Numbered from the stretch's first letter, positions 17,842 through 26,930 are shown. The stretch: 37,449 nucleotides of DNA from Carboxylicivirga mesophila (GCF_018271975.1 NZ_JAGUCN010000039.1:1-37449); one strand, 5' to 3'. Program-made: numbers and translations. Notes: generated by a model not told the origin, from the sequence alone.

Positions 17842-18603
17842 ATGGAACAACAACCTTTAAAACTGCATACCGATACTTTAATTAAGAAGTATAAAAGCCG
17901 AACTGTTGTAAAAGGCGTGTCTGTGAATGTTCAACAGGGAGAGATTGTGGGGCTGCTTGGGCCTAATGGTGCCGGTAAGACCACCTCATTTTATATGATG
18001 GTAGGCCTTATTACGCCCAATAGCGGTAAAATTTTTCTGAACGATGAGGAGATTACAGATGCTCCGGTATATAAGCGTGCCCAAAAAGGAATTGGTTATC
18101 TCGCGCAGGAGGCCAGTGTATTCCGGCAGTTGAGTGTGGAAGATAATATTAAGGCAGTGTTGCAGATGACTGACTTTCCAAAGGACTATCAAAAGGAGCG
18201 CCTGGAAGAATTGTTGGAAGAATTTAGTCTGACACATATCCGCAAGAGCTTGGGGATACAGCTTTCGGGTGGCGAGCGTCGTCGTACAGAGATAGCGCGT
18301 GCTTTGGCCATCAATCCCAAGTTTATTCTGCTCGATGAGCCTTTTGCTGGCGTTGACCCTATTGCGGTGCGCGATATTCAGGAGATTGTTGCCAAGCTGA
18401 AGTTTAAAAATATTGGGATACTGATAACCGACCATAACGTGCACGAAACACTGGCGATTTGTGACCGTGCCTATCTACTTTTCGAAGGTAAGATCCTGAA
18501 AGCCGGGACGGCAGAAGAATTGGCTTTGGATGAAGATGTGAAGCGCCTGTACTTGGGCGATGATTTTGAGCTGCGTCGCCGGGAATTTCAGCCCGAAAAA
18601 TAA
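17842..18603 (+). CDS. lptB: LPS export ABC ATPase LptB
   Basis: A 253-residue ABC ATPase. Walker [10 protein letters not shown] is at 40-48, Q-loop at [10 protein letters not shown] (85-94), signature [15 protein letters not shown] at 141-155, Walker [13 protein letters not shown] at 161-172 and the switch His at 198 (ITDHNVHE). The signature and the [16 protein letters not shown] stretch are characteristic of LptB, which with LptFG pulls lipopolysaccharide from the inner membrane into the Lpt bridge. It is cotranscribed with tatC; lptF/G are not in the window. Confidence 0.95.
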   Translation: MEQQPLKLHTDTLIKKYKSRTVVKGVSVNVQQGEIVGLLGPNGAGKTTSFYMMVGLITPNSGKIFLNDEEITDAPVYKRAQKGIGYLAQEASVFRQLSVEDNIKAVLQMTDFPKDYQKERLEELLEEFSLTHIRKSLGIQLSGGERRRTEIARALAINPKFILLDEPFAGVDPIAVRDIQEIVAKLKFKNIGILITDHNVHETLAICDRAYLLFEGKILKAGTAEELALDEDVKRLYLGDDFELRRREFQPEK

Positions 18604-18615
18604 TTTGAAAAAAAA

Positions 18616-18646
18616 TTTGGAGGCAAAGAAAAAGCAATTATCTTTG
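18616..18646 (+). promoter_or_regulatory. Promoter of tRNA-Leu
   Basis: TTTG (18616-18619), 19 bp, then TATCTTTG (18639-18646): an exact match to the Bacteroidota promoter consensus, 19 bp upstream of the tRNA 5' end. Confidence 0.8.
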
Positions 18647-18665
18647 CACCGCGAAACTAAGAAAT

Positions 18666-18747
18666 GCGGATGTGGCGTAATTGGTAGCCGCGCTAGACTT
18701 AGGATCTAGTGCCTTCGGGCGTGGGGGTTCGAGTCCCTTCATCCGCA
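18666..18747 (+). tRNA. tRNA-Leu (anticodon UAG)
   Basis: Acceptor arms GCGGATG and CATCCGC pair fully, with discriminator A at 18747. The anticodon stem CTAGA/TCTAG encloses CTTAGGA with anticodon TAG at 18700-18702. A long variable arm (GCC TTCG GGC type) marks a class II tRNA, as expected for leucine. CCA is not encoded. Own promoter and terminator make it a single-gene unit. Confidence 0.97.
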
Positions 18748-18751
18748 CACA

Positions 18752-18796
18752 AACCGCCTCACTTACGATTTAATTCGGTGGTGAGGCGGTTTTTTA
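18752..18796 (+). terminator. Intrinsic terminator after tRNA-Leu
   Basis: AACCGCCTCAC (18752-18762) pairs with GTGAGGCGGTT (18781-18791), followed by a T run. Confidence 0.92.
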
Positions 18797-18889
18797 AGTT
18801 TGTACAAATTGTGAAATTAAAATAGATTCCATCCCTCAATTGGTTTCGAGTAAACAATAGAGGAACGGTTCACTTTAAATCTTTAGGAA

Positions 18890-20245
18890 ATGAATATTTC
18901 AAAGGAAAACATTGATGCATTAAACGCGGTTATCAAATTAACTGTTGAGAAAGAGGACTACGCAGGCCGAGTGGATGATGTTCTTAAAGACTACCGTAAG
19001 CGTGTTAACATGCCGGGTTTCCGTGCTGGTAAAGTGCCAATGGGTGTTGTTAAGAAAATGTACGGAAAAGCTGTTATTGCTGATGAAGTGAACAAGCTGG
19101 TTTCTGAAAAAATTCACAACTTCATTGTTGAGGAAAAGCTTGACCTGTTAGGCGAACCACTTCCATCAGAATCGCAGGAAGTAATTGATTTTGATACTGC
19201 CGAGAAGTTTGATTTTGCTTTTGATGTGGCATTGGCCCCTGAGGTGGATGTTAACCTTAGCAAGCGTATTAAATTACCAATTTACAAAGTAGCTATCTCT
19301 GATGAGATGTTTAATCAGCAAAAAGACTCTATCACTGGTCGTTTTGGAAAATCAGAAGTTATTGACTCAGTTACTGAGAAAGCTTTAGTAAAAGGTAATT
19401 TTGCTCAGCTGGAAAATGGCGAAGTAAAAGAGGACGGTATCGCACCTGAAGATGTGGTATTGTCAATGGCCATCATCAAGGATGAAGATGAGAAGAAGAA
19501 GTTAATGGGTGCTAAGGCAGGTGATGTAATTGTATTTGAACCTAAGAAAGCATTCCCTAACGATAGCGAAATATCGCACATGTTGAAAATCACCAAAGAA
19601 GAGGCAGAAGCGTTGACAGGTGATTTCCAATACACCATTACTGAAGTTACAGAATTTGTTAATGCAGAAGTTAACCAGGAGCTGTTTGATAAAGCTTTCG
19701 GCGAAGGCGTTGTAAATTCAGAAGAGGAATTTGAAGCCCGTATCAAGGAAGATATCTCAAAGAACCTTGAAATGGAAACTGAATACCGTTTCTCTGTTGA
19801 TGCCAAAGAGAAACTGATGGGTAAAGTAGATGTTGAGTTCCCAGAGGCTTTCCTTAAGCGTTGGTTATTGGCTACTAACCGTGAAAACGAGAAGTTGGAT
19901 GAGGCGACACTGGAAGCTGAAATGCCACGTTTCCTTGAAGACCTGAAATGGCAGTTGATTCGCAACAACATCATCAAAAACAACGAGATTAAAGTTGAAG
20001 AGGCTGATGTGATTGAATACGCCAAGAAAGCAGCTAAAATGCAGTTTATGCAGTATGGTTTAACAAGTGTACCTGAAGAGCACCTTGAAAACTATGCGCA
20101 GGAGATGCTAAAGCAGGATGAGCAGCGTCGTCAGATGGCTGAAGGAGCTATGCAGGAAAAAGTGATTGCTTTCATTAAGGAAGCTGTTAAAGTTGAAGAG
20201 AAAGAAATTTCACGCGACGACTTTAACAAATTATTTGAAAAGTAA
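18890..20245 (+). CDS. tig: Trigger factor
   Basis: A 451-residue ribosome-associated chaperone that holds nascent chains. The N-terminal ribosome-binding signature is MPGFRAGKVPMGVVKKMYG (about residues 42-60; the G-F-R-x-G-K motif). A middle domain corresponds to the FKBP-type peptidyl-prolyl isomerase part (about 160-250), though its active-site aromatic residues are not obvious, so isomerase activity may be weak. The C-terminal helical arms (about 260-440) end with EISRDDFNKLFEK. The ATG follows an A-rich stretch rather than a Shine-Dalgarno site. clpP and clpX follow, the usual neighbourhood. Confidence 0.95.
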   Translation: MNISKENIDALNAVIKLTVEKEDYAGRVDDVLKDYRKRVNMPGFRAGKVPMGVVKKMYGKAVIADEVNKLVSEKIHNFIVEEKLDLLGEPLPSESQEVIDFDTAEKFDFAFDVALAPEVDVNLSKRIKLPIYKVAISDEMFNQQKDSITGRFGKSEVIDSVTEKALVKGNFAQLENGEVKEDGIAPEDVVLSMAIIKDEDEKKKLMGAKAGDVIVFEPKKAFPNDSEISHMLKITKEEAEALTGDFQYTITEVTEFVNAEVNQELFDKAFGEGVVNSEEEFEARIKEDISKNLEMETEYRFSVDAKEKLMGKVDVEFPEAFLKRWLLATNRENEKLDEATLEAEMPRFLEDLKWQLIRNNIIKNNEIKVEEADVIEYAKKAAKMQFMQYGLTSVPEEHLENYAQEMLKQDEQRRQMAEGAMQEKVIAFIKEAVKVEEKEISRDDFNKLFEK

Positions 20246-20279
20246 TAGCAGGTAGTTATAAGCCTGTTTATAAGATATT

Positions 20280-20310
20280 GTAGCTCCGGATATCCGGGGC
20301 TACTTTTTTA
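20280..20310 (+). terminator. Intrinsic terminator after tig
   Basis: GTAGCTCCGGA and TCCGGGGCTAC form a long stem followed by seven T. Confidence 0.92.
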
Positions 20311-20372
20311 TGGGCCTAAAAGAGCTGGTGTGCGTTTAAACTATTTCAAAACTAACCAGCCTTAATAAGTGT

Positions 20373-20401
20373 TATCTTTTTGCATATCTACAGCAGATAT
20401 G
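20373..20401 (+). promoter_or_regulatory. Candidate promoter box and leader hairpin of clpP
   Basis: TATCTTTT (20373-20380) resembles a -7 box; directly after it CATATCT and AGATATG (20383-20401) form a perfect 7-bp hairpin that would be at the 5' end of the message. No good -33 element. Confidence 0.35.
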
Positions 20402-20455
20402 AAATAGTTCAGGTTAAATTGTTAAATTAGCACTTTCAAACTAAAACTTTTGAAA

Positions 20456-21136
20456 ATGATTGACCCAAAAGATTTTAAAAAGTATGCAACAAAGCATCTG
20501 GGTATCAACAGTCTTGCTTTGGATCAATATACATCAGTAACCAATAGTTACATTTCACCAACCATTATTGAAGAGCGTCAGTTAAACGTGGCCAGCATGG
20601 ACGTTTTCTCTCGTCTGATGATGGATCGTATCATCTTCTTAGGCTTGCCTATTGATGATTATGTGGCGAATGTGATACAGGCCCAATTGCTTTATCTGGA
20701 GTCGGCTGATCCGTCAAAGGATATATCAATTTATTTTAATACGCCAGGCGGATCGGTATATGCTGGTTTAGGTATCTATGATACCATGCAGTATATTTCG
20801 TCGGATATTGCTACGATATGTACTGGTATGGCGGCTTCGATGGGTGCTGTTTTATTAACTGCTGGTACAAAAGGTAAACGTACAGCATTAAAGCACTCGC
20901 GTATTATGATTCACCAGCCTATGGGTGGTGCACAGGGGCAAGCTTCAGATATTGAAATTACTGCTCGTGAGATTGGTAAATTAAAGAAGGAATTATATAC
21001 CATTATTGCTGATCACTCGGGTAATACTTTCAAAAAGGTGGAGAAAGATTCTGATCGCGATTACTGGATGACGGCCGAAGAGGCTAAGGAATACGGGATG
21101 ATAGATGAAGTCCTGGTTCGTAACTCAAAGAAATAA
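20456..21136 (+). CDS. clpP: ATP-dependent Clp protease proteolytic subunit ClpP
   Basis: A 226-residue serine protease that forms the double-ring chamber used by ClpX. The catalytic Ser128 lies in GMAASMG, His153 in IMIHQPMGG, and Asp202 in SDRDYWM; the His-Asp distance of 49 equals that in E. coli ClpP. The frame can be extended to TTG 20450, but the ATG at 20456 is preferred. The N-terminus is longer than in E. coli and probably includes a propeptide removed on assembly. clpX follows 81 bp downstream with a hairpin between. Confidence 0.97.
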   Translation: MIDPKDFKKYATKHLGINSLALDQYTSVTNSYISPTIIEERQLNVASMDVFSRLMMDRIIFLGLPIDDYVANVIQAQLLYLESADPSKDISIYFNTPGGSVYAGLGIYDTMQYISSDIATICTGMAASMGAVLLTAGTKGKRTALKHSRIMIHQPMGGAQGQASDIEITAREIGKLKKELYTIIADHSGNTFKKVEKDSDRDYWMTAEEAKEYGMIDEVLVRNSKK

Positions 21137-21157
21137 GAAAATTAAATCATAAAAGCG

Positions 21158-21190
21158 ATGCAGAATCAGCTGAATAAGTTGACTCTGCAT
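21158..21190 (+). other. Hairpin between clpP and clpX
   Basis: ATGCAGA and TCTGCAT (with TCA/TGA pairing inside) form a stem without a T run, so it is more likely a processing or stability element than a terminator. Confidence 0.45.
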
Positions 21191-21217
21191 TCGTGTTTAT
21201 ATTACTGGTAGATAAAT

Positions 21218-22432
21218 ATGGATAAATGTTCATTTTGCGGTAGAGAGCGGAAAGATACGAATCTGCTGATAGCTGGAGTTTCAGGGCATATCTGCGATAG
21301 CTGTATTGAGCAGGCGCATTCTATTCTGGATGAAGAGGTGAAGAAGAAAAACTCCTTTGATGTAGATGAGATAACGCTTTTAAAACCTTTGGAGATCAAG
21401 ACTTTTCTTGATCAGTATGTGATTGGACAGGAAGCTGCAAAAAAGTACTTATCTGTTGCTGTTTACAACCACTACAAGCGTTTGATGCAGAAAAGCAGCT
21501 CGGATGAGGTGGAGATTGAGAAATCAAACATCATATTGGTAGGTGAAACCGGAACCGGTAAAACCTTATTGGCGCGTACCATTGCAAAAATGCTGCACGT
21601 GCCATTTACCATTGTTGATGCTACTGTACTTACCGAAGCGGGATATGTTGGTGAAGATATTGAGAGTATCCTGACACGCTTGTTGCAGGCGGCTGATTAC
21701 AATGTGGAAGCTGCTGAAAAAGGCATTGTATTTATTGATGAGATCGATAAGATTGCCCGTAAGAGCGATAACCCGTCTATTACACGCGATGTATCAGGAG
21801 AGGGTGTTCAGCAGGGACTTTTGAAGTTGCTCGAGGGCTCAATAGTGAATGTACCACCACAGGGAGGTCGTAAGCATCCGGAGCAGAAGATGATTCCGGT
21901 GGATACAAAAAACATCCTGTTTGTTTGTGGAGGTGCTTTCGATGGCATTGAGCGCAAGATTGCACAGCGTCTTAATACCAAGGTTGTTGGCTACATGGCC
22001 AGTAAGTCCAACGAAAAGATTGACGCAGAAAACTTGTTGCAATACATAGCACCTCAGGATCTGAAATCATTTGGTTTAATTCCGGAGATCATTGGCCGTT
22101 TGCCGGTATTGACATATCTGCAGCCGCTTAATCGTGAGATTTTAAGACGCATCTTAACTGAGCCTAAAAACTCCATTATCAAGCAGTACGAGAAGCTGTT
22201 TGGAATTGATGGTATCAAGCTGAAGTTTGACGATGATGTATTGGAATACGTTGTTGACACGGCTGTTGAATTTAAGTTAGGCGCACGTGGTTTGCGTTCC
22301 ATCTGTGAAACCATTATGATGGACGCCATGTTTAACTCACCATCTGAGGAATTAAATGAGTTAGTTATCTCGCTTGATTTTGCCAAAAAGAAGCTGGAAC
22401 ATGCTAATATGGCCCGCTTAAAAGCCAGCTAA
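21218..22432 (+). CDS. clpX: ClpX ATPase subunit of ClpXP
   Basis: A 404-residue AAA+ unfoldase. The N-terminal zinc domain has CSFC (4-7) and CDSC (26-29). Walker A GETGTGKT is at 109-116, Walker B VFIDEIDK at 171-178, the arginine-finger region is [12 protein letters not shown] and sensor 2 is [11 protein letters not shown]. The ClpP-docking loop that is IGF in E. coli reads VGY here ([10 protein letters not shown]). It unfolds tagged proteins and feeds ClpP, encoded just upstream and probably on the same transcript. Confidence 0.97.
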   Translation: MDKCSFCGRERKDTNLLIAGVSGHICDSCIEQAHSILDEEVKKKNSFDVDEITLLKPLEIKTFLDQYVIGQEAAKKYLSVAVYNHYKRLMQKSSSDEVEIEKSNIILVGETGTGKTLLARTIAKMLHVPFTIVDATVLTEAGYVGEDIESILTRLLQAADYNVEAAEKGIVFIDEIDKIARKSDNPSITRDVSGEGVQQGLLKLLEGSIVNVPPQGGRKHPEQKMIPVDTKNILFVCGGAFDGIERKIAQRLNTKVVGYMASKSNEKIDAENLLQYIAPQDLKSFGLIPEIIGRLPVLTYLQPLNREILRRILTEPKNSIIKQYEKLFGIDGIKLKFDDDVLEYVVDTAVEFKLGARGLRSICETIMMDAMFNSPSEELNELVISLDFAKKKLEHANMARLKAS

Positions 22433-22453
22433 TAACGCATGTTAGTACAATAT

Positions 22454-22482
22454 AAAGCAGCTCTCAAAGGCTGCTTTTTTTG
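22454..22482 (+). terminator. Intrinsic terminator after clpX
   Basis: AAAGCAGC (22454-22461) and GCTGCTTT (22470-22477) with a following T run. It may also serve the converging glycosyltransferase gene. Confidence 0.9.
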
Positions 22483-22515
22483 TATACTGCATTTGCCTGC
22501 TGATGCTGTGGAATC

Positions 22516-23613
22516 TTATAAGGTGCGCGACTTCCATTTAATTGGCACTATAATAGAGTAGAGCAGCACAGTGATAACATAGAATGGATAAAACATCTGC
22601 CAGAATATGACCTCAAACAGGGTTATCCTCAGCTTATACATATTACCACCAGCTTTAAGTAGAAGGTAGTCCACCAGGCATTTGAATGAAAGGAATAGTG
22701 AGAGCAATTTTAAAAAATCGGGATAAAAGAAGCTACCCACCAGACTAACAAATAGCATAAGGTTGACCAGGGCAACCAAAAAGCCTGACAGGATGATGTG
22801 CTTATCTTTATAATGCGGTGCTTTGGCGGCCCATCGGGCACGCTGCTGCAGAAAGGCATGCAAGCCTTTCAGAGGAGCAGTCTCCACCATAGCTTGTGGC
22901 GATTTTATATAGTGTATAGCTTTTTTGTGGCTTTTCATCCATTCCAGCAGAAACATATCGTCACCTGAAGCAACTTGTGGTATCAGGTGTGCTTGTAGAT
23001 AATTTTCTTTTGAGCATAACAGGTTGGCACCATTACACATAATGGCTTGTTGTTGAAGTGCTGCCCCTGCTCCGCTAAGTTGAAGCGCAGTAAAGTCAAC
23101 CTGCTGAAAACGTTGGAGGAATCCTCTGTTTTTTTTGATACTCACTGGCCCAATCAGCAGGTCGGGCTTTTGTGTTGCATGGTAGGATGCCAATGTAGTC
23201 AACCACTCCTTGTGAAAAGTGCAATCAGCATCGGTGGTTACTATTATAGTATATTGAGCTGCTCTGACGCCTTCCAATAGAGCTGCCTTTTTCCCCTCTT
23301 GAGTACTATCGATTAGTCTGTATTCCACCTTAAAATCTGCCAGCAGGTCTGTTAATAGACTGGTGCTGTTATCCTTTGAGTGGTCGTTAACCAGAATAAG
23401 CTCCCAATTTTCATGTGATTGCTGCTTGAGTGATGCAATGAGTGCGGGCAGATTAACGGCCTCATCTTTAAAAGGAATTATGAGCGACAGGCCTGTATCT
23501 GAAACACTGTTAGTACTAAAATCATTGGTTTTAAGCCATTGCAGGTACCAGCTAACTATTTGCACCGAATAGGCCATCAAAGGCAGCAGAAGTATTAGGA
23601 AAACGACTGTCAT
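22516..23613 (-). CDS. Family 2 glycosyltransferase, membrane-bound
   Basis: A 365-residue GT2 enzyme. An N-terminal membrane helix (about 1-21) is followed by the GT-A domain: LSLIIPFKDEAVNLPALI, then ILVNDHSKDNS, the metal-binding TTDADC, the acceptor-site SGDDMF, and QRARW, which fits the Q-x-x-R-W motif of processive GT2 enzymes. Two or three membrane helices follow (about 275-360). It transfers a sugar from a nucleotide sugar to a lipid or polysaccharide at the inner membrane; the product is unknown. The TTG at 23619 also opens the frame, but ATG 23613 is better. It comes last in the minus-strand envelope gene series, after a terminator-like hairpin. Confidence 0.85.
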   Translation of the reverse strand: MTVVFLILLLPLMAYSVQIVSWYLQWLKTNDFSTNSVSDTGLSLIIPFKDEAVNLPALIASLKQQSHENWELILVNDHSKDNSTSLLTDLLADFKVEYRLIDSTQEGKKAALLEGVRAAQYTIIVTTDADCTFHKEWLTTLASYHATQKPDLLIGPVSIKKNRGFLQRFQQVDFTALQLSGAGAALQQQAIMCNGANLLCSKENYLQAHLIPQVASGDDMFLLEWMKSHKKAIHYIKSPQAMVETAPLKGLHAFLQQRARWAAKAPHYKDKHIILSGFLVALVNLMLFVSLVGSFFYPDFLKLLSLFLSFKCLVDYLLLKAGGNMYKLRITLFEVIFWQMFYPFYVITVLLYSIIVPIKWKSRTL

Positions 23614-23620
23614 AGGCAAA

Positions 23621-23645
23621 TAAAAGCCGGATGGTTGATCCGGCT
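23621..23645 (-). terminator. Terminator between HU-SPOR gene and glycosyltransferase
   Basis: On the minus strand AGCCGGAT and ATCCGGCT form an 8-bp stem with a 5-base loop, followed by TTTATTT. It is only 8 bp upstream of the glycosyltransferase ATG, so it may be leaky or regulate that gene. Confidence 0.65.
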
Positions 23646-23653
23646 CTGTAGTT

Positions 23654-24766
23654 TTATTGGCGTTTTGTGATTATCCAGCTTTCCATTCGGTCACTTTGCA
23701 GAATTTCTTCCTGTCGTGCCTGTGCTTCATAAACTTTGGCAAATGATTCCAAACTTACCAGGTAGCGGTTGTTATGCATAAACCAGAAGCATTGATCATG
23801 GCCTTTTGATTTGAGTTTCTCAATCATCTTATTGGCATTGGCTTCGGTACTGAAACTGCCAACAATTAACTGATGTGGTTTACTTACCTCAGGTTTTGCC
23901 ACAGGCTGCACCTCTTCTACCGGTTCTGCTTTGGTTTCATTGGCAGCCGTATCTACCGGTCCTGCATCTATCGTACCGGCTGCATCACTGGCAGGTATCG
24001 GTTTGGGTTCTACTTTAGCAATCTCAGTTTTAATCTTTTTCTGAGTCTTGGCCGGTGAATTATCTTTTAAGAAGAAAAAATAAATAGAGAAACCTATAAG
24101 CGGCAGCAGAATAAAAGCAGCCAGAAAGATGGCGATGGAGCGGTTGCGTTTGCTGTTATCTTCTTCGATGTATTTATTGGCAACTACTACAGGGTCTTTC
24201 TTTTCTTCTTCTGCAGTGTCTTTATCAAAGCCTGTTTCGGGTTCTATTTTGCTCCCATAGCTGCTTGGCTGTTCTTCTTCAACTTCAGCAATTGGTGTAG
24301 TATCATTAAGCGAGGTATCAGGTAGTTCGGTTGAAGCCTCAGTTATTTCTTCCTCTTTCTCCGCCTCTGTGGCATTGTCAATATCCAGCAATTCGTCACT
24401 TTCAGCTACAGGAGAAAGTGGCTCTGTTTTTACATCCTCTTCGGAGGTTAGTGTTTCAACCTGTTCAAAGCGAAGGATACCTGTGGCATCTTTTGTAAAA
24501 GTTCCCAGCCCTGCAATTTCATATTTGCCGTTCTCATCCAGCGAACTTTTCACCTTTTCTACATATGCATCAATCTTTTCTTCGGCTTCTTCCTTGGTAA
24601 TGTTCTCCATTTCAACAAGGTGATCGACTAATAGTCCGTCGTTAAAGCTTAAGAAATTATTAAACAGCACCGAAAAGCCATTTTCCTTGGCAACAATAAA
24701 TGCCCCGAAATTGGGTATAATAACGCGGTTGTTTTCTTTGATCAATGAAAGAATGTAGTTTTCCAT
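23654..24766 (-). CDS. HU(CCDC81-like)-transmembrane-SPOR protein
   Basis: A 370-residue bitopic protein. N-terminal residues 1-100 match the CCDC81-like HU-fold found in Bacteroidota (MENYILSLIKENNRVIIPNFGAF spread, later YEIAGLGTFTKD). An acidic, Ser/Glu-rich linker (about 105-205) leads to one membrane helix (about 210-232). The periplasmic part has a Lys/Pro/Ala-rich linker and a SPOR domain (about 298-368; QLIVGSFSTEANANKMIEKL), which in known cases binds glycan strands stripped of peptides at the division site. So a DNA-binding-like domain in the cytoplasm is tied to a wall-binding domain outside. The TTG at 24790 is a poor start; ATG 24766 gives the normal family N-terminus. Confidence 0.85.
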   Translation of the reverse strand: MENYILSLIKENNRVIIPNFGAFIVAKENGFSVLFNNFLSFNDGLLVDHLVEMENITKEEAEEKIDAYVEKVKSSLDENGKYEIAGLGTFTKDATGILRFEQVETLTSEEDVKTEPLSPVAESDELLDIDNATEAEKEEEITEASTELPDTSLNDTTPIAEVEEEQPSSYGSKIEPETGFDKDTAEEEKKDPVVVANKYIEEDNSKRNRSIAIFLAAFILLPLIGFSIYFFFLKDNSPAKTQKKIKTEIAKVEPKPIPASDAAGTIDAGPVDTAANETKAEPVEEVQPVAKPEVSKPHQLIVGSFSTEANANKMIEKLKSKGHDQCFWFMHNNRYLVSLESFAKVYEAQARQEEILQSDRMESWIITKRQ

Positions 24767-24841
24767 TTCAAGGTTTGTTCTGGTTAACAAATACTATCAA
24801 GCACCTAAGATAAGCAGAAATCTAAAAAAAACGTAAATGTC

Positions 24842-25789
24842 TCAGGCCTCTTTTTGCATAACTGCCTGTTTTATTAACTTTTGCCTGATGAGTATATAGG
24901 AGCCAAATAGCGTAGGTATCACCACATTGCTTATCCATAATGAAAATATGGCTGCTAAAACCAAGGGGGTATAAACATCTGCCGATGAAAATAAAAAGAT
25001 GGCCACACTGCCCCGGATACCCATATCTATGAGTATATGTGAGGGAATAATGGTAATTGATAGAAAATAGATTGTTGCCAGAGCCACAAAATCGCCAGTG
25101 CTATACTGAAGGCCAAACAGCCACAACCAACTATACAGTTGAATAATGTATATGAGGTATCGCATCAATGTCCAGAACAGGGCTTTGAGCACTGTATTAA
25201 TTGGGATGTTTCGGATGATGCGCAGGTAGAAACGCAACTTTTTGTGGTAGATGCCAGCAAGCATAAGCAAGATTGTAAATAGGGCTATGCATACAATGGC
25301 TACCAGGATGTGATGAAGTGGAAGGTTAAAGCGGTCTGTTACCTCACTTTTAAAAAGGAAGGTAATAGCGCCGCTGAGCAAAATAACTGTGCTTTGCATC
25401 AAGCCGCCCACGGTAGTCATTATCGCTGCATGGGTTCTTTGCTCGGCTGGCAGTAATGCCATTCTACCCCCCATCTCGGCAATGCGCGAAGGTGAACCAA
25501 CAGCCGTTGTGGTGCCCGCCATAACCTGTTGCCATGATTCTTTTAGAGACAGCGACTTAAATGGCGCCATCAGCGCCTGCCACTTCTTTGTTTCACACAG
25601 TAAATTGAGGAACCAAAGAACCATCAAGAGCACAAAAAGAATCAATGTATCACCAGATACCTGAACAGAATTAACAAGGGCTTTCCAATGAGTAAAATGC
25701 CATAGCTTATGGCCAATGAAACCATAGGCCAGCAGCGAAAGAATTAGGATTATCGCTTTACCTGTTTGTGGCCAAAGCTGTCGCTTCAT
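24842..25789 (-). CDS. Flippase-like membrane protein (lysylphosphatidylglycerol synthase TM-type), copy 2
   Basis: A 315-residue protein with about eight hydrophobic helices and the family landmarks seen in UPF0104/MprF membrane domains: a GSPSRIAEMGGRM segment (about 95-108), AIMTTVGGLMQSTV, and a late IIPSHILIDMGIRGSVA. MprF-type membrane domains flip aminoacyl-lipids; stand-alone members have unproved substrates. The start ATG 25789 overlaps the 3' end of the upstream paralogue by 32 bp, which shows tight cotranscription. An in-frame TTG at 25822 is unlikely. Confidence 0.8.
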   Translation of the reverse strand: MKRQLWPQTGKAIILILSLLAYGFIGHKLWHFTHWKALVNSVQVSGDTLILFVLLMVLWFLNLLCETKKWQALMAPFKSLSLKESWQQVMAGTTTAVGSPSRIAEMGGRMALLPAEQRTHAAIMTTVGGLMQSTVILLSGAITFLFKSEVTDRFNLPLHHILVAIVCIALFTILLMLAGIYHKKLRFYLRIIRNIPINTVLKALFWTLMRYLIYIIQLYSWLWLFGLQYSTGDFVALATIYFLSITIIPSHILIDMGIRGSVAIFLFSSADVYTPLVLAAIFSLWISNVVIPTLFGSYILIRQKLIKQAVMQKEA

Positions 25790-26768
25790 GCTTTTTGCGA
25801 TTAATAATTGGGAGCATACCAAATGCCAGCAGTCCCATACCTATAATCATCAGGTTTTGTGCAGCATGCACCACCAGTGCAAATACACCACCACTTTCGG
25901 CCGGAACACCATACAGCTTAAGGGTAGCAATGACCATAAAATGCCAGGCGCCAATTCCACCCTGAACAGGTGCAATCATTCCTAAACTGCCTGTTAACAG
26001 TATCGTAATACCCGCATTAATATTAAGAGAAGAGGTGGCTGGCATGCTAAAGAAGCACACGTAAATCATCAGAAAATACATGAACCAGATAAAAAATGTA
26101 TGTAGCAGGTAGAGTGGCTTATTTTTTATTTTCCGGATGGAGCTTAGTCCTTCGGTGAATTTGGCCATCAGGTTTTTCAGAAACATCAAAGCACGGTATT
26201 GCTTCGAGTACTTTTTAATGAGCAGGATGGATACGGCTATCAATGCCACAATACCATAAAACAGAGGGGAGAGAAATATCTCACCTACTGACTCCAGCTT
26301 GAGGGTGCGTAGCAGAAAACCTCCGAGCAAATCGAACTGGAGGGCTAGCACAGCCACCATAATAATGAGCAGCATAAATAAATCGCTCAGGCGTTCGGCT
26401 ACCACCGTACCAACCACGCGCGTGAATGATAAGCGTTCGTATTTACTAAGCACACCACACCGCGATACTTCGCCCATGCGCGGAAAAATCAGGTTGGCCA
26501 GGTAACCAATCATCACGGCGCAAAAGGTATTTAATAAACCGGGTTTCTTTTCAATGGGCTCAATCAGCATCTGCCAGCGCATGGCGCGGCTTACATGGCT
26601 CAGTATCCCCAGGCTAATCGATAAGATAATCCACTTATAGTCAACATCGTTGCGCAGGATGGCGGCTACTTCGGTTGCATTCTGATCTTTATATAGCTGG
26701 TAAATAATAAATAAGCCAATGGCAGGAAAAAGTATAAATTGTATGAGCTTTGATAAGGATTTCTTCAC
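25758..26768 (-). CDS. Flippase-like membrane protein (lysylphosphatidylglycerol synthase TM-type), copy 1
   Basis: A 336-residue polytopic protein of the same family as its downstream neighbour. Visible landmarks: SHVSRAMRWQMLIEP (about 58-72), IGYLANLIFPRMGEVSRCGVL (about 88-108), VVAERLSDL, and GGIGAWHFMV near residue 270. The R-x-G-E-x-x-R motif and 'GGIGA' are typical of this family. It starts with GTG at 26768; no upstream in-frame ATG exists. The gene heads the minus-strand series that continues with copy 2, the HU-SPOR gene and the glycosyltransferase. It is divergent from rsmA. Confidence 0.85.
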   Translation of the reverse strand: MKKSLSKLIQFILFPAIGLFIIYQLYKDQNATEVAAILRNDVDYKWIILSISLGILSHVSRAMRWQMLIEPIEKKPGLLNTFCAVMIGYLANLIFPRMGEVSRCGVLSKYERLSFTRVVGTVVAERLSDLFMLLIIMVAVLALQFDLLGGFLLRTLKLESVGEIFLSPLFYGIVALIAVSILLIKKYSKQYRALMFLKNLMAKFTEGLSSIRKIKNKPLYLLHTFFIWFMYFLMIYVCFFSMPATSSLNINAGITILLTGSLGMIAPVQGGIGAWHFMVIATLKLYGVPAESGGVFALVVHAAQNLMIIGMGLLAFGMLPIINRKKHEATALATNR

Positions 26769-26826
26769 TGATTGAACGAATTTAAATTTTTAGGTATCTT
26801 CATAACGGCTTTCAGGCTCGTTTTTT

Positions 26827-26834
26827 TACCTTTG
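26827..26834 (+). promoter_or_regulatory. Candidate -7 box of rsmA
   Basis: TACCTTTG matches TAnnTTTG, about 97 bp upstream of the ATG. A perfect 14-bp palindrome ATACAAATTTGTAT lies downstream at 26856-26869, in the predicted leader. A minus-strand TAAATTCG (26777-26784) may serve the divergent gene. Confidence 0.4.
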
Positions 26835-26930
26835 CGCGCAATTGAGCGTCGAAGATACAAATTTGTATTTCTTTGACCAAAGAGGGCCCAAGCGGCGGGC
26901 TGATTCATTATTTAAACAAGAGATTGGGAT

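Noticed and set aside
19405-20025. 206-residue minus-strand frame inside tig
   Set aside because: Antisense shadow of a well-defined trigger factor; Ser-rich translation reflects reversed codons.
20450-20455. TTG start for clpP
   Set aside because: Adds only two residues and an ATG with A-rich upstream bases follows at once.
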